Origin: Pythium myriotylum
Lineage: Eukaryota; Oomycota; Peronosporomycetes; Pythiales; Pythiaceae
Reading direction: 5' to 3'
Assembly: GCA_023091665.1 (NCBI GenBank)
Contig: JALJCQ010000008.1
Coordinates: 372,001 to 436,000, forward strand
DNA: 64,000 nt
Numbering within the stretch: position 1 is the stretch's first letter; each line of letters opens with the position of its first letter. The notes beneath the pieces are model-generated. The model saw only the letters and a program-made list of their open reading frames with translations, was not told the DNA's origin and did no database searches. The translations under genes were made by a program, and so were the position numbers. Positions 19,534 to 29,224 of the stretch are shown piece by piece.

Positions 19534-20276
19534 AGTTTGGCTTGGAGAAGATGGGGGTGCTTGGGCTCTCTTGAGAAAGTTGGAGAATGAGGCTTTTCGG
19601 GGACACATCATCTCGAACAAGTTCTCCTCCACCATGAACACTCCTCTTGAGCTGCCTTGTTGGCCAGGAATCCGATTCGTCTGCCTTGTTCGAACCTTTT
19701 AAATATCCACATTCGTTGGCTTCAGATACTTCAGCACTTCGAACGCACGATCGGCAGAAGTCCATCTGGATCGAATCCTACGGTCATGATCGGTGATCAG
19801 AATCTTCTTTTGGCGTCGCAAATAGATAACTCCACACGGTTCTCGTTAAAATATCAATGGCCGTATCGTGTCAACGCGTTATTAGTGTGTCTGTTGCGAT
19901 GGTGAAAGTGCTCAACAGCCCATGTGGAACGAAACAGCAGTAGGGAGAAATCAGTATTGTCTGCCGAACACGAAACACGTGCTCTTCGTAAAACGTGGAA
20001 TCTTGCGTATGGTTCGCTGTCCAGCGCGATCAAGGGGGCGTTATCGCTCTACGGACGATTCTATCAAAGCATCTGACGTCTTGTAAGAGCCGTCAGTTCC
20101 TATCTGTACAAATGATCTCAATCAATCGGAGAAAATGTCTTCGAAACTATGAGATAGATAGCAAGTGATGTTTCTTGCAACGAATCAACACGAATATGTT
20201 TTTCATTCTTTCTTCCATAGATGTAAGCCTTGTAAAGCGGCACAATAGCAACAGTCACTCTCAACTTTTTCTAGCC
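19534..20276. other. intergenic region, second tandem unit
   Basis: Repeat of 16430-17172 at +3104. Nothing else seen. Confidence 0.5.
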
Positions 20277-21173
20277 TCAGTTGCTACCACGGAGGAGACT
20301 GCCAAAGCCAAAGCTCGGGAGCTTGAACCCGCTGGTTCCACCCGACGTGCTGTCGCTGTTTCCTCGCGAGAAGATGCTTGAGCCACCAGAGAAGATGCTC
20401 GACCCGCCAGAGAAAATGCTAGAACCCCCCGAGGGAAGAAGACCCGACATACCCCCACTGCTCGGAGTATCCTGGGCTTCCCCTCCAGCGGTGGGGCTTG
20501 CCGTCGCCTGATCTTGCTTCTCACCGCTGGAGGCACCACCATCGCTGCCAACCATCTGAGCAGCGCGCTGAGCTGCTTTCGCAACGCTGCCATCACTAGC
20601 ATATGTCAAGTGGGCCATCATGTTGACGCCGCCAGCGCACACCGGGTCGCCGAGGTTACAGTACTCAATTGCCTTCGACCCGTACAACTGACTCGCCGTC
20701 GCGATCGTCTTGCCAAACAACTTCAACGGGTTCCCAAATACCACCACCGCCTTGATACGAGGCGCCAGCTCGGTCGGGATCGTCTGACCTGTGCCCAGCG
20801 TCGTCTTGATGCCGATCGCAATATCGGTGACACTGCCTCCTTGCGAGTACCCACCGATGACGAAGACGGCGTTGGGACACTGAGCCGCGTAGGAGACGAT
20901 GTGTTTGGTCATGTCGGTGGCTCCTGGTCCGGCGCTGGTCTGTGCGGCGTCGGCGAGGTAGTTGACGGCGTAGGAGCTGACAGTTTTCCCTTGTAGGTTG
21001 CTTTTGATGCCGCTGACGAGTGGTGTTCCACAGATGCCAAGTCCGGGCATCTCGGTACTTCCTCGAGCGAAGACGACGTGGACGTCCGTGCATTGGGCTT
21101 GAATGGGGGCTGCGAGGCCGAGTAGAGCGACCCCGAGGATTAGTGTGAGCTGGTTAATGATCGCGCGTGCCAT
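20277..21173 (-). CDS. secreted cutinase (CE5), long-tail subgroup, gene R
   Basis: A 298-residue cutinase with its own signal peptide (MARAIINQLT..., to about A26). Its body and tail are identical to the chimeric gene at 17173. Triad Ser110 (GGYSQG), Asp176 (CNLGDPVC), His188 (AHLTY). The tail has the GGSSIFS repeats and ends SFGFGSLLRGSN. It marks the right end of the 3104-bp array and is the inferred donor of the chimera's tail. Confidence 0.93.
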   Translation of the reverse strand: MARAIINQLTLILGVALLGLAAPIQAQCTDVHVVFARGSTEMPGLGICGTPLVSGIKSNLQGKTVSSYAVNYLADAAQTSAGPGATDMTKHIVSYAAQCPNAVFVIGGYSQGGSVTDIAIGIKTTLGTGQTIPTELAPRIKAVVVFGNPLKLFGKTIATASQLYGSKAIEYCNLGDPVCAGGVNMMAHLTYASDGSVAKAAQRAAQMVGSDGGASSGEKQDQATASPTAGGEAQDTPSSGGMSGLLPSGGSSIFSGGSSIFSGGSSIFSRGNSDSTSGGTSGFKLPSFGFGSLLRGSN

Positions 21174-22021
21174 TGCTACGTTTGAGCCGTTGGTGGGAGA
21201 TTGTAGAATGATGAGTGGGGCATAGACATCATGGCTGTCAACTACGCGATGACAGAACTGACCAACCCTTAGCTGCTGGTGGAAAGATCAGGCATCTGGA
21301 GGATTCCTCAGTTGGCGTCAATGTGACTCTTTGTCTTCAACGATTGTTGCACTAGGTTCTGGGAGAGACAGATATCCAGGAGCGTTCACCGATTCCAGGT
21401 GACCAAGACCCGACTCGTGCCATGAGAGAGAACAACGTCCATCTGTAGAGGATGTGGAGGAGACCCAAGGTCATCACAATCTGCGTGTGTTTTGGTGGGT
21501 GTCGCTAATCCAAGTCGACCATCGATAGCTTCAAGGTCGCCCTCGCTTTTACGGAGGATCTGCATTTTCATCGTTCGTAATACATACTGGAAAAACTGCA
21601 AGTCTCTGTCGAGAGACTTCAATGAATTCAACAAATCGGTCGCATTTTGAAAGTCTATGTCACTTGATTCCTCCGGAGCTTGTGGGCGACGGCCATGTAA
21701 ATATCTTGGAGATTCGACGGCCCATTAAAGTGGCGAACCGGTGCATTCAATGTAGTGCTTTGCGAAGAAGTTCATCCGAGACAAGTGTGCTCTCGCGAGT
21801 CACAAGAGTGTCCCAGCCTTCAGTCCAGTTTCTGCTCAAATCAGTCGTCTGTGATTGGCTCTCGGTGCAAATCTACCAGTGAGCGACAATTTCCATCAAA
21901 ATATTGTTTTTTGAAGTCTTTCCGGCTTTCAACAAACACACGACGACATGGCTACATCTCAGAGACGACATGGCACGGGACCACGCGAAAACATCCAAAC
22001 TACACCGAAGACTACGACAGC
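21174..22021. other. intergenic region
   Basis: About 850 bases between cutinase R (upstream side) and the 3' end of the cutinase at 22022. No gene, RNA or repeat recognised. Confidence 0.5.
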
Positions 22022-23104
22022 TCACGAGCTCCCACGCAAGAAATTGCCGAAACCGAAACTGGGCATGCCTCCAGCACCTGAAGTCCCTCGGAGCCCCTGA
22101 CCGAAACTGGGCATGCCACCACTGCCTCCGAGTCCAGGAATACCTCCACTGCCTCCGAGTCCTGGCATTCCTCCACTTCCTCCAAGACCAGGAATACCTC
22201 CACTGCCACCGAGTCCCGGGGTTCCTCCACTACCTCCAAGACCAGGAATACCTCCACTGCCACCGAGACCAGGAATACCGCCGCCACCGAGACTTGGCAG
22301 CCCTCCACTCGTACCGGTAGTTCCTTGGCCTTGACCGAGGCTTGGTAAGTTGCCTGTGTTCACCGGTGCGTTTCCTTGCCCTTGCCCGACGCTGGGGAAT
22401 CCATTTGAGTCAGAACTGGAACGACTCTCGCTTCGAGGCGTAGTCTGAGCTTGGCTGGACGCGCCTCCGCCTGCACGAACGAGTTGAGCCGCCTGCTGTG
22501 CCGCACGAGCGACACCGCCATCAGTAGGGTATGTCGTGTGGGCCATAAAGTTGAAACCACCTGCGCAGACAGGATCACCCACGTTGCAGATCTCGATAGC
22601 CTTGGATCCGTAGAGCTGACTCTGCTTCGCAATCGTGCCGCCTGTGAGCTTGAGCGGGTTCCCGAACGTCACGACAGCTTTGATGCGCGGCGCGAGAGAC
22701 GTTGGGATGACCTGGCCTGAACCGAGTGAGGTTCGGATGCCCAGCGCGATGTCCGTGACGCTCGCGCCTTGGGAGTATCCACCGAGCACAAAAACCGTGT
22801 TCGGACATTGTTGCGCAATCTTCACTACGTGGTTGGTCATGTCGGTCGCGCCAGGACCAGCACTGGTCTGCGCGACGTCGGCCATGTAGTTGACGGCGTA
22901 CGAGCTCACGCTCATACCCTGGAGGTTGCTTGTGATCCCTTGAACCAGCGGCTGACCACAGATCCCGAACCCTGCCATCTCGCCACTCCCCCGTGCAAAC
23001 ACAACATGCACATCAGTGCACTGGGCGTCCACGAGCAAGACGAGAAGACTGCTGAGAGCGACGAGAGCGAGCGAGAGGGAGCGAAGACCTTGGAGAGGGT
23101 TCAT
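22022..23104 (-). CDS. secreted cutinase (CE5) with Gly-rich repeat tail
   Basis: A 360-residue cutinase, the longest in the array. Signal peptide to about A27; triad Ser111 (GGYSQG), Asp177 (CNVGDPVC), His189 (AHTTY). Beyond about residue 210 a low-complexity tail begins: Ser/Gln/Gly-rich sequence, then about six tandem copies of a GGSGGIPGL-like nonamer (about 276-330) with I/T/M variation. It ends SFGFGNFLRGSS, and an internal GQGLRG occurs near residue 340. The tail could act as a flexible spacer or wall-associated segment; that is inference. Confidence 0.93.
   Translation of the reverse strand: MNPLQGLRSLSLALVALSSLLVLLVDAQCTDVHVVFARGSGEMAGFGICGQPLVQGITSNLQGMSVSSYAVNYMADVAQTSAGPGATDMTNHVVKIAQQCPNTVFVLGGYSQGASVTDIALGIRTSLGSGQVIPTSLAPRIKAVVTFGNPLKLTGGTIAKQSQLYGSKAIEICNVGDPVCAGGFNFMAHTTYPTDGGVARAAQQAAQLVRAGGGASSQAQTTPRSESRSSSDSNGFPSVGQGQGNAPVNTGNLPSLGQGQGTTGTSGGLPSLGGGGIPGLGGSGGIPGLGGSGGTPGLGGSGGIPGLGGSGGMPGLGGSGGIPGLGGSGGMPSFGQGLRGTSGAGGMPSFGFGNFLRGSS
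22110..22285. repeat. coding minisatellite in cutinase tail
   Basis: Near-perfect tandem repeats of about 27-30 bases (CCTCCACTGCCACCGAGACC-like, plus strand) encode the GGSGG[IMT]PGL units of the cutinase at 22022. Such arrays vary in length readily between strains. Confidence 0.8.
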
Positions 23105-23581
23105 GGCGAGAGCGAAGATTGGAAAATGAGTAGCAAAGTTGCACAGTTGCAGTGGTTAGTGGGAGAGACCGGGAGGCGTAGAAGACGACTCAGGGTTCCA
23201 TCTGGACGCGTCGGATGGAGGATCGAACGTCTTGTAGCCACGCCCACCACAAAAGGAGACCTCCACATGGGCGGCAGAAGGAGGGTCCATCTCCTTAACA
23301 GTACACTAATACCGCGTTTACGTGACATGCTGGTCAACATTTCTCTGGCTCCCACCCGCCATCAGCAAGTGCGTAGCATTTGGTGGAAAGAGTTGGAAGT
23401 GACGCGTCTTGCTCATGGAAGACACACCACAGTACAGAGATACTGATTTAGTAGCATCTTCCAAATACAATATTCGAATGTGATAAGTTCGCACTATCAT
23501 CAAAGTTTCTAATTCCATAACATAATGTTTCATCGATTTAGACACTCCGCGTCGTTTCGCTGCCGTCGTTGGAGTCTCACC
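23105..23581. other. intergenic region, divergent promoters
   Basis: 477 bases between the divergent cutinase at 23104 (-) and the EF-hand gene at 23582 (+). It must hold both promoters; no clear core element was identified. Confidence 0.45.
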
Positions 23582-24845
23582 ATGGGGGGTCTGCTCAGCT
23601 CGCAGGTGCCAGTGCCTGACGAGCGCATGCTCAACACGATCGTCAAGCTCAAATGTACGAAACTCTGAATCAGTTCTGGCGCTGTCTCGAGTATTGGCGT
23701 CTAACGAACTTCCGCTTGGTTGTTTAGTGAAAGACGAGGATCTCAAGAAGCTCTACGCTAAATTCCTCAAGGTCGACAAGGAGGTACTGAACCCCATTCA
23801 AATGGAGTGAGAATTGGATCATGACACTCAGATTCTTCGTATAGTACGTCGATCGTTTGCCGTCGTCTAATCGCGCGAGACCTAACAACGACCGTGTCGC
23901 AGCAAAGGCGGCACGATCGACCGAGCCGAGTTCTACAAAAGCATCGACGAGAAGGATTCAGAGTTTGGCGACGCCATCTTCGCGCTCATCGACGAGGACA
24001 ACAGCGGGCAGCTCGACTTTAGCGAGTACGTCGAGGCGCTCGGCAAATTCTGTATCCTCAGCAAGGAGGACGTGCTCAAATGTAGGTTCTTTTGTCATTT
24101 TGACTCGACTTGGTTTTCAAAACCTAATCGTACGTGGCTAGTCTGCTTCAATGTGTTTGATGCCGACCGCAACGGCACTATCGAAGGCCCCGAGCTCACG
24201 CACCTCATGGAGATGCTCCACGGCGAGGATGGTCAGACGAGCAATATGAAGCAGGCGCTCAAGTCCTTCGACTTCAACGGTGACGGCAAGATCGATTTCC
24301 AGGAGTTTTCCATGCTCCACGCGCAGTTCCCGAGCCTGCTCTACCCGGCCTTTCGTATCCAGCAAAACATGCGAATATTCACTATGGGTGAGACTTGGTG
24401 GCAGAAGAAGATCGAAGAGCTCCACCGAGACAAGGCGGAGCAACTCGCCAAGCTGCAGGCCATGGGCGAAGACAACGCTGACAAGACACCCGACCAGGAC
24501 GCTAAAGCCGCCGCACTCAAGGCCAAGCAGAAGCGGCAGGAGCAGGCTGTGCGCATCAAGATGGGCTGTTGTATGTACTACTGCTGTCCGTGTCGACGCC
24601 ATAGGTACGTTGTGGACGAGACGGCACCGAGCGACGACGACGACTCGGAGGATGAAGAGGACGCGAAGAAGCGCAAAGAGCGTGAGGCCGCGGAGAAGAA
24701 GAAGCAGCAGCGGGACAAAGGCAAGCGAGACAACATTGTCAAGATCAAAGGACCGAGGAAACCTCTTAGCAAAGAGGAGCGGCTGGAGCGAGCACGCAAA
24801 CGAAGGATGCGCGACATGGCAGATCGACCGACGAGGAAAGAGTGA
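23582..24845 (+). CDS. EF-hand calcium-binding protein with N-myristoylation motif
   Basis: Proposed exons 23582-23654, 23728-23806, 23903-24081 and 24142-24845 (344 residues); the reading frame closes across all introns. The protein starts MGGLLSS, a fit to the N-myristoylation signal (Gly2, Ser6). Three canonical EF-hand loops follow: DEDNSGQLDFSE, DADRNGTIEGPE and DFNGDGKIDFQE, preceded by a degenerate loop ending KGGTIDRAEF, as in calcineurin B-like and recoverin-type sensors. A Cys cluster (MGCCMYYCCPC) could be palmitoylated or bind metal, and the last 80 residues are highly charged, probably coiled coil. The end of exon 2 is uncertain: a donor at 23784 would shift the frame, so GTGAGA at 23807 was used. 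The partner protein is unknown. Confidence 0.75.
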
Positions 24846-24934
24846 AGTGGTGGGTGGAGAGATTTTCTGTGTAGAAATGAAGAAAAGTATATGCAGAAGA
24901 ATTTGTTGTCAAACTATTTGGGGTAGTGTCGGTC

Positions 24935-27900
24935 CTAGCGCTTGAGATGGCTGACAAAGCGAAGCGTGAGGTAGATCGCGACCTGGAGAAGTACCAACAT
25001 GCCAATGAGCACAATAATATTGACAGTGTGGTCGCTGTACTCGAAGCCGAAGAATTTTAAAACGAACGCTTTGACCGTAATTGGCGGTGGCATAACCCCC
25101 TTAACGGCAGGAAGGCTGACCATCTTGCACCCGTGGGTCAAATGCCCGTGGGAGGTCTCACAGCGCCCGAGTTCGATGCCCACAAGCGATTCGAGCGAGT
25201 AATTAGTCGGCACAAGGTACCGAATCCACTTGTAAAACTTCCGCATGTCGATGTGCGGCATCAAAAAGCCCGAGAATAAATTGAAAAAGACAGAGAGTGC
25301 ACCGACTGCAACATTCGCGACCTTCACGTTGGGCATGAGCACGGCCATGAACTGACCAGCGCTCGTAGCGATTGAAATGTGGAGGAAAAACACGACCCAG
25401 AAGAGAAAGAAGCCCTTGGCGTCGCTCTCCCAGCCCACGAGCCAGTACTCGACGTTAATAAACGCGAGCGACACGAAAAGCAAGTACGGGAGCTCAGCCA
25501 GTAGCAGTGAAAGCGAGTATGGAAGCGGGCCGTAGTAGTTGGACATGCGCTCGCGGTAAAAGACTGCGCGCTCGTTGCAGACTGTGTCGAGCACCGTCAT
25601 CAAGTTGATCACGCCGATGAAGTCGAGTGTGTTATACATGAGGCCAACATGAGAATTCACCGCTGCTTGTGTGCCTTCTGTGAGCTTGTAAAAAGTTGTA
25701 CCAAAAATGACAGCGTATACGGGGAACGCGACGATGCGCATGAGATTGTACTGCGGGTTGCGCCAGTAGATCTGGCGGATCTTCCTCGCGCATGCGACAA
25801 ACTGGTTCCCGAAACCCGTGGCGATCGGCGAGAGCTTCTGCGTCGAGAATTTCACCATTTCCACCCCTGTCCCCGCAGCAACAGCGTCAGCTCGGGCCTT
25901 GTTTGTCGCACAGAGGTCGCTCTTGGAGTACTCGACGGAATAATCTTTGGCCTGGCGACCAATACCAGCGCCAATGACCTCGAGCATGTAGGTGGCTGGG
26001 TTGTAGCCCGTGGGCATGGCAGGCGTTCCTGCGATTGACGCGAAGTAACGCAACAAATTCTCCGAGCGCTCGCCCAAGTCCCCGAAGAAAGCCGTGTAGC
26101 CTCCTTTCTGGAGCAGCAGCAGCGAGTCGAAGAGCTCGAAGATGGCCATACTCGGCTGATGGATCGTGCACACGACTGTACGGCCGGTACGTTTGGCGAT
26201 CGTTCGCACACCACGCATGACAATCGAGGCTGCGCGTGCATCCAACCCACTCGTCGGTTCGTCGAGGAACAAAATACTCGGATTTGCGACGACTTCGACG
26301 CCAATCGTCACGCGCTTCTTCTGTTCGATCGAGCAGTTGCGCACGAGCTCCTGTGCGAGTCCATGTAGTTCCAGCAGATCCATGGTCGTCCGCACGACTT
26401 CGGCTCGGGCTTCTAGCGAGGTGTCAGCAGGGAGACGCAGTCGCGCCGAGAACTCGAGCGCCTCCTGGATCGTCGCACCGCCCGAATGGATGTCCATCTG
26501 CTCACAATATCCAGCAATACGGCTGAACGTCGCTGGGTCTTTGGGTTCCCCGTTGACGAGGATCTCGCCCTTGATAACACCGCCAGTCTTGCGACCCGCC
26601 AGTACGTCCATGAAGGTCGTCTTGCCAGCTCCACTCGAGCCCATGAGTGCCGTCATGTTGCCTGGTGTGAAGTACGCCGTGATGCCCTGGAGTAACTGGA
26701 GCTGCTCCCCAGGTTTGGCTGGATTCGGCACGAAGTACTCGAGGTTGCGTACTGCCAAGTACGCCGGGGTGCATGGTGGAGGAGCGCTCACTTCTCCGTT
26801 CATCGTCACAGCAACGTCGCCAGGTTGTTTCTTCGCTCCAGGAGCAGTCGCAGCAACACTGGACGCATTTTCGTCGATCTCTGTATATGAATCCGACATG
26901 TTTGCTGAAGTGGAGCCGGCTGTGGACTGGGTCTCGTACCGGATGAATCTCAGCGCCATCGTGTTGAGCAGCGTGAAGATGACGTAGTACGCGAGCAGCA
27001 CGAGGATCGCGATCCAGACGAACTCCTTGCCCTGGGTCACTTGGAAGCGCGCGAGCATCGTCTCACGAGTCTCTTCCGTGTATCGACTGTTGTGGAACTC
27101 GTTGAGCAGCACCCCACGCAGTGTCCACGCTGTTGGATTGAACCAATACATCCACTTCCAGTAGCGCGGGATGAGCAGCGGCAAGATGATGTTACCGGAG
27201 AAGAGGAGGAAGAAGCTTACGGAGAGAGACGCGAGCGCTTGGGCGATGGTGACACTCGGCGAAAGCGACGCGAGCAGAGACATCCACGCCTGGATCGCGT
27301 GTTGGAAGCAGAGAATAATCGCGTAGAAGACGAAAAACGTCCCAGCTGATCGCGAGAGCCCGCTCATGAAGTAGAAAATGATGCAGAGCAGCAGGGAGAC
27401 GATGATGTTTAGCGGGATTTGCACGATCGACTCGGCGATTGTGTAGCTGAACGTACGGAAAAAGTTGCGCGAGCGTTGCTTGTAAAAAACATCGCGGACT
27501 TGGAACGAGATGGTGATCTGCTGCCAGGCCTGGCGCTGGAAGATCGCGATCACGAAGAAAAGCATCCGGAGATACAGCTTCTGATTGCACTCCAGATATA
27601 TGATGCCCAGCAATAATCCCACGAGCACAGCCTCGATAAGTTTGCCATAGATTAACGCTGTGTCGCGCATCCAGATCTTCTTCTGGCGGGCAAGAACAAG
27701 CGACGTGCTCTCAATGAAGCTCGAGCCGAACAGTTTCTGGCTGTGCTTGGAGAGCAAGTGGCGTACCGAGTGCAGAGCGCCATGATGAGATATCTTCTTG
27801 ATGCGCTTCTTCTCGTCCTCGATCGCAGCAAGCGTTCGCAAGTGGCCTTCGCTTCGCTGGAAAATCTCTTCAAATTGCTGCGCTCGTCGCGGGGGCTTCG

Positions 27901-29224
27901 GAGTCACACTTCCAGAGAAAGAACTTCTAGCAAGGTACTGCGCACCACGGCCACAGACGACGTCGACAGCAAACTCGGCCTGGTCCACAGTCGGCGGGCA
28001 CGTAAAGCCGAGCGAGCGAAAGTACGGCAGCATCTCTTTCGTGGGGCCGTGGTACACGAGCCTCCCCTCCGTGAGGATGACCACGTCGTCAAAGAGCTCG
28101 ACAACCTCCGGTGGGGGCTGTAGTAACGCCACGACAGCCGAACCACCGAGCGTGCGAGTCCACGAGCGTAGGGACTTCATGATGTCGAAGGTCGCAGCCG
28201 AGTCGAGCCCCGTGCTGACTTCGTCACAGAGGAAGACGCTCTGGCCACCGACGAGCATTTCGCCCAGCGTAACGCGCTTGCGCTCGCCACCGCTCACGCC
28301 GCGAAGCATGGCGTCGCCCACGACGGTGTCGGCACACTTGGTGAGGCCCAAGATATGGAGACACAGATCCGTGCGGAGACGAGCGACCTCACGTAGCTTC
28401 TCCGGCTGATTCCCGGGGGGTCCATTGTGGCAACGGTCAGCAAACTCAATGGTCTCGCGTACGGTGAGCGTGGGTAAGTGCTTGTCTGTCTGATCAACGA
28501 GTCCAACAAGCTTGGAAATGTCGATCTCGTCGCCTGTGAGTCCACTGTACGTGATGGAGCCTTTGAACTTGCGTCGTGGGCCGGTGATCTTGAGTTTTCC
28601 AGCAAGTGCCTTGAGAAACGTCGACTTGCCAGCTCCGGGGTTGGCCAGCACGAGCGTCATGGTACCTGGGCGGATGGTACCTGACATGGGGTGCAGAATC
28701 ACCTTCTTGGCTGTCTTGAGCTTGCGCCATGGCCTGATGATGGCACGTAGGAAGCCGCCGATCGAGTTCCGCGTGGCCGAGGGACCCGTGCTCACGCGGA
28801 TCGAGTAGCTCATGCGGTCGAACGAGATCTCGGGCGTCGGGAAGCTCAGGTTGTGCTTCTTCCAGGCCTTCTTGTATTTGCCGTAGAAGCGATCGAGCCC
28901 ACCGCTGAGCAGTGCGTCAAGGTTTGATGCGTCCATGGACGAGTACCGCTCGAGCATAGTCGACTTCATGCGTGTGTTGAGTCGCGAGTCGGCGAGCGAC
29001 AGATCGGCGACGTGGTCGTGGGTGGCGTCGCTTTCTGGCGGCTCCTCGCCGATCTCGTCGGTCTCTTGGTCAGCAAATGCGACGCCGTCGCTAGTGGATC
29101 GACTGGAAGGTTTTACGAGGGCAGCAGGTGCATCGACGCCGACGCTGAGGTGGATCTGCGTGTCGACAGCCTGCGCGGCGTCGTCGGGAGGCCGCGACGC
29201 AGGGTCGACGACCAGCGAGGACAT
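24935..29224 (-). CDS. PDR-type ABC transporter (ABCG, full size)
   Basis: A 1429-residue pleiotropic drug resistance transporter arranged NBD-TMD-NBD-TMD, expected to export small hydrophobic compounds across the plasma membrane using ATP. NBD1 has Walker A ANPGAGKST (Lys200), signature VSGGERKRV (310-318) and Walker B SVFLCDE (329-335). TMD1 spans about 500-760. NBD2 has Walker A GSSGAGKTT (Lys868), the PDR-type signature SIEQKKRVTIGVE in place of LSGGQ, and Walker B ILFLDEPTSGLD. TMD2 fills about 1130-1425. The length and intact lysine in both Walker A motifs fit the plant/oomycete PDR group rather than fungal PDRs, whose NBD1 is degenerate. Single exon. Oomycete PDRs are linked to fungicide and plant-toxin tolerance; the substrate here is unknown. 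Confidence 0.95.
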   Translation of the reverse strand: MSSLVVDPASRPPDDAAQAVDTQIHLSVGVDAPAALVKPSSRSTSDGVAFADQETDEIGEEPPESDATHDHVADLSLADSRLNTRMKSTMLERYSSMDASNLDALLSGGLDRFYGKYKKAWKKHNLSFPTPEISFDRMSYSIRVSTGPSATRNSIGGFLRAIIRPWRKLKTAKKVILHPMSGTIRPGTMTLVLANPGAGKSTFLKALAGKLKITGPRRKFKGSITYSGLTGDEIDISKLVGLVDQTDKHLPTLTVRETIEFADRCHNGPPGNQPEKLREVARLRTDLCLHILGLTKCADTVVGDAMLRGVSGGERKRVTLGEMLVGGQSVFLCDEVSTGLDSAATFDIMKSLRSWTRTLGGSAVVALLQPPPEVVELFDDVVILTEGRLVYHGPTKEMLPYFRSLGFTCPPTVDQAEFAVDVVCGRGAQYLARSSFSGSVTPKPPRRAQQFEEIFQRSEGHLRTLAAIEDEKKRIKKISHHGALHSVRHLLSKHSQKLFGSSFIESTSLVLARQKKIWMRDTALIYGKLIEAVLVGLLLGIIYLECNQKLYLRMLFFVIAIFQRQAWQQITISFQVRDVFYKQRSRNFFRTFSYTIAESIVQIPLNIIVSLLLCIIFYFMSGLSRSAGTFFVFYAIILCFQHAIQAWMSLLASLSPSVTIAQALASLSVSFFLLFSGNIILPLLIPRYWKWMYWFNPTAWTLRGVLLNEFHNSRYTEETRETMLARFQVTQGKEFVWIAILVLLAYYVIFTLLNTMALRFIRYETQSTAGSTSANMSDSYTEIDENASSVAATAPGAKKQPGDVAVTMNGEVSAPPPCTPAYLAVRNLEYFVPNPAKPGEQLQLLQGITAYFTPGNMTALMGSSGAGKTTFMDVLAGRKTGGVIKGEILVNGEPKDPATFSRIAGYCEQMDIHSGGATIQEALEFSARLRLPADTSLEARAEVVRTTMDLLELHGLAQELVRNCSIEQKKRVTIGVEVVANPSILFLDEPTSGLDARAASIVMRGVRTIAKRTGRTVVCTIHQPSMAIFELFDSLLLLQKGGYTAFFGDLGERSENLLRYFASIAGTPAMPTGYNPATYMLEVIGAGIGRQAKDYSVEYSKSDLCATNKARADAVAAGTGVEMVKFSTQKLSPIATGFGNQFVACARKIRQIYWRNPQYNLMRIVAFPVYAVIFGTTFYKLTEGTQAAVNSHVGLMYNTLDFIGVINLMTVLDTVCNERAVFYRERMSNYYGPLPYSLSLLLAELPYLLFVSLAFINVEYWLVGWESDAKGFFLFWVVFFLHISIATSAGQFMAVLMPNVKVANVAVGALSVFFNLFSGFLMPHIDMRKFYKWIRYLVPTNYSLESLVGIELGRCETSHGHLTHGCKMVSLPAVKGVMPPPITVKAFVLKFFGFEYSDHTVNIIVLIGMLVLLQVAIYLTLRFVSHLKR

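Larger units (their letters stand above)
14411..21098 (-). repeat. 3104-bp tandem duplication (two full units plus 480-bp partial third)
   Basis: 14411-17514 and 17515-20618 match at a constant offset of 3104; 20619-21098 is a partial third copy. The left limit is where genes P and 17173 begin to differ (AACATGGCC against AACATGATG, read on the minus strand). The right limit is where the signal peptide of the gene at 20277 becomes unique. Each full unit holds one Q-type cutinase and two half-genes; the junctions fall inside the cutinase body. Confidence 0.9.
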
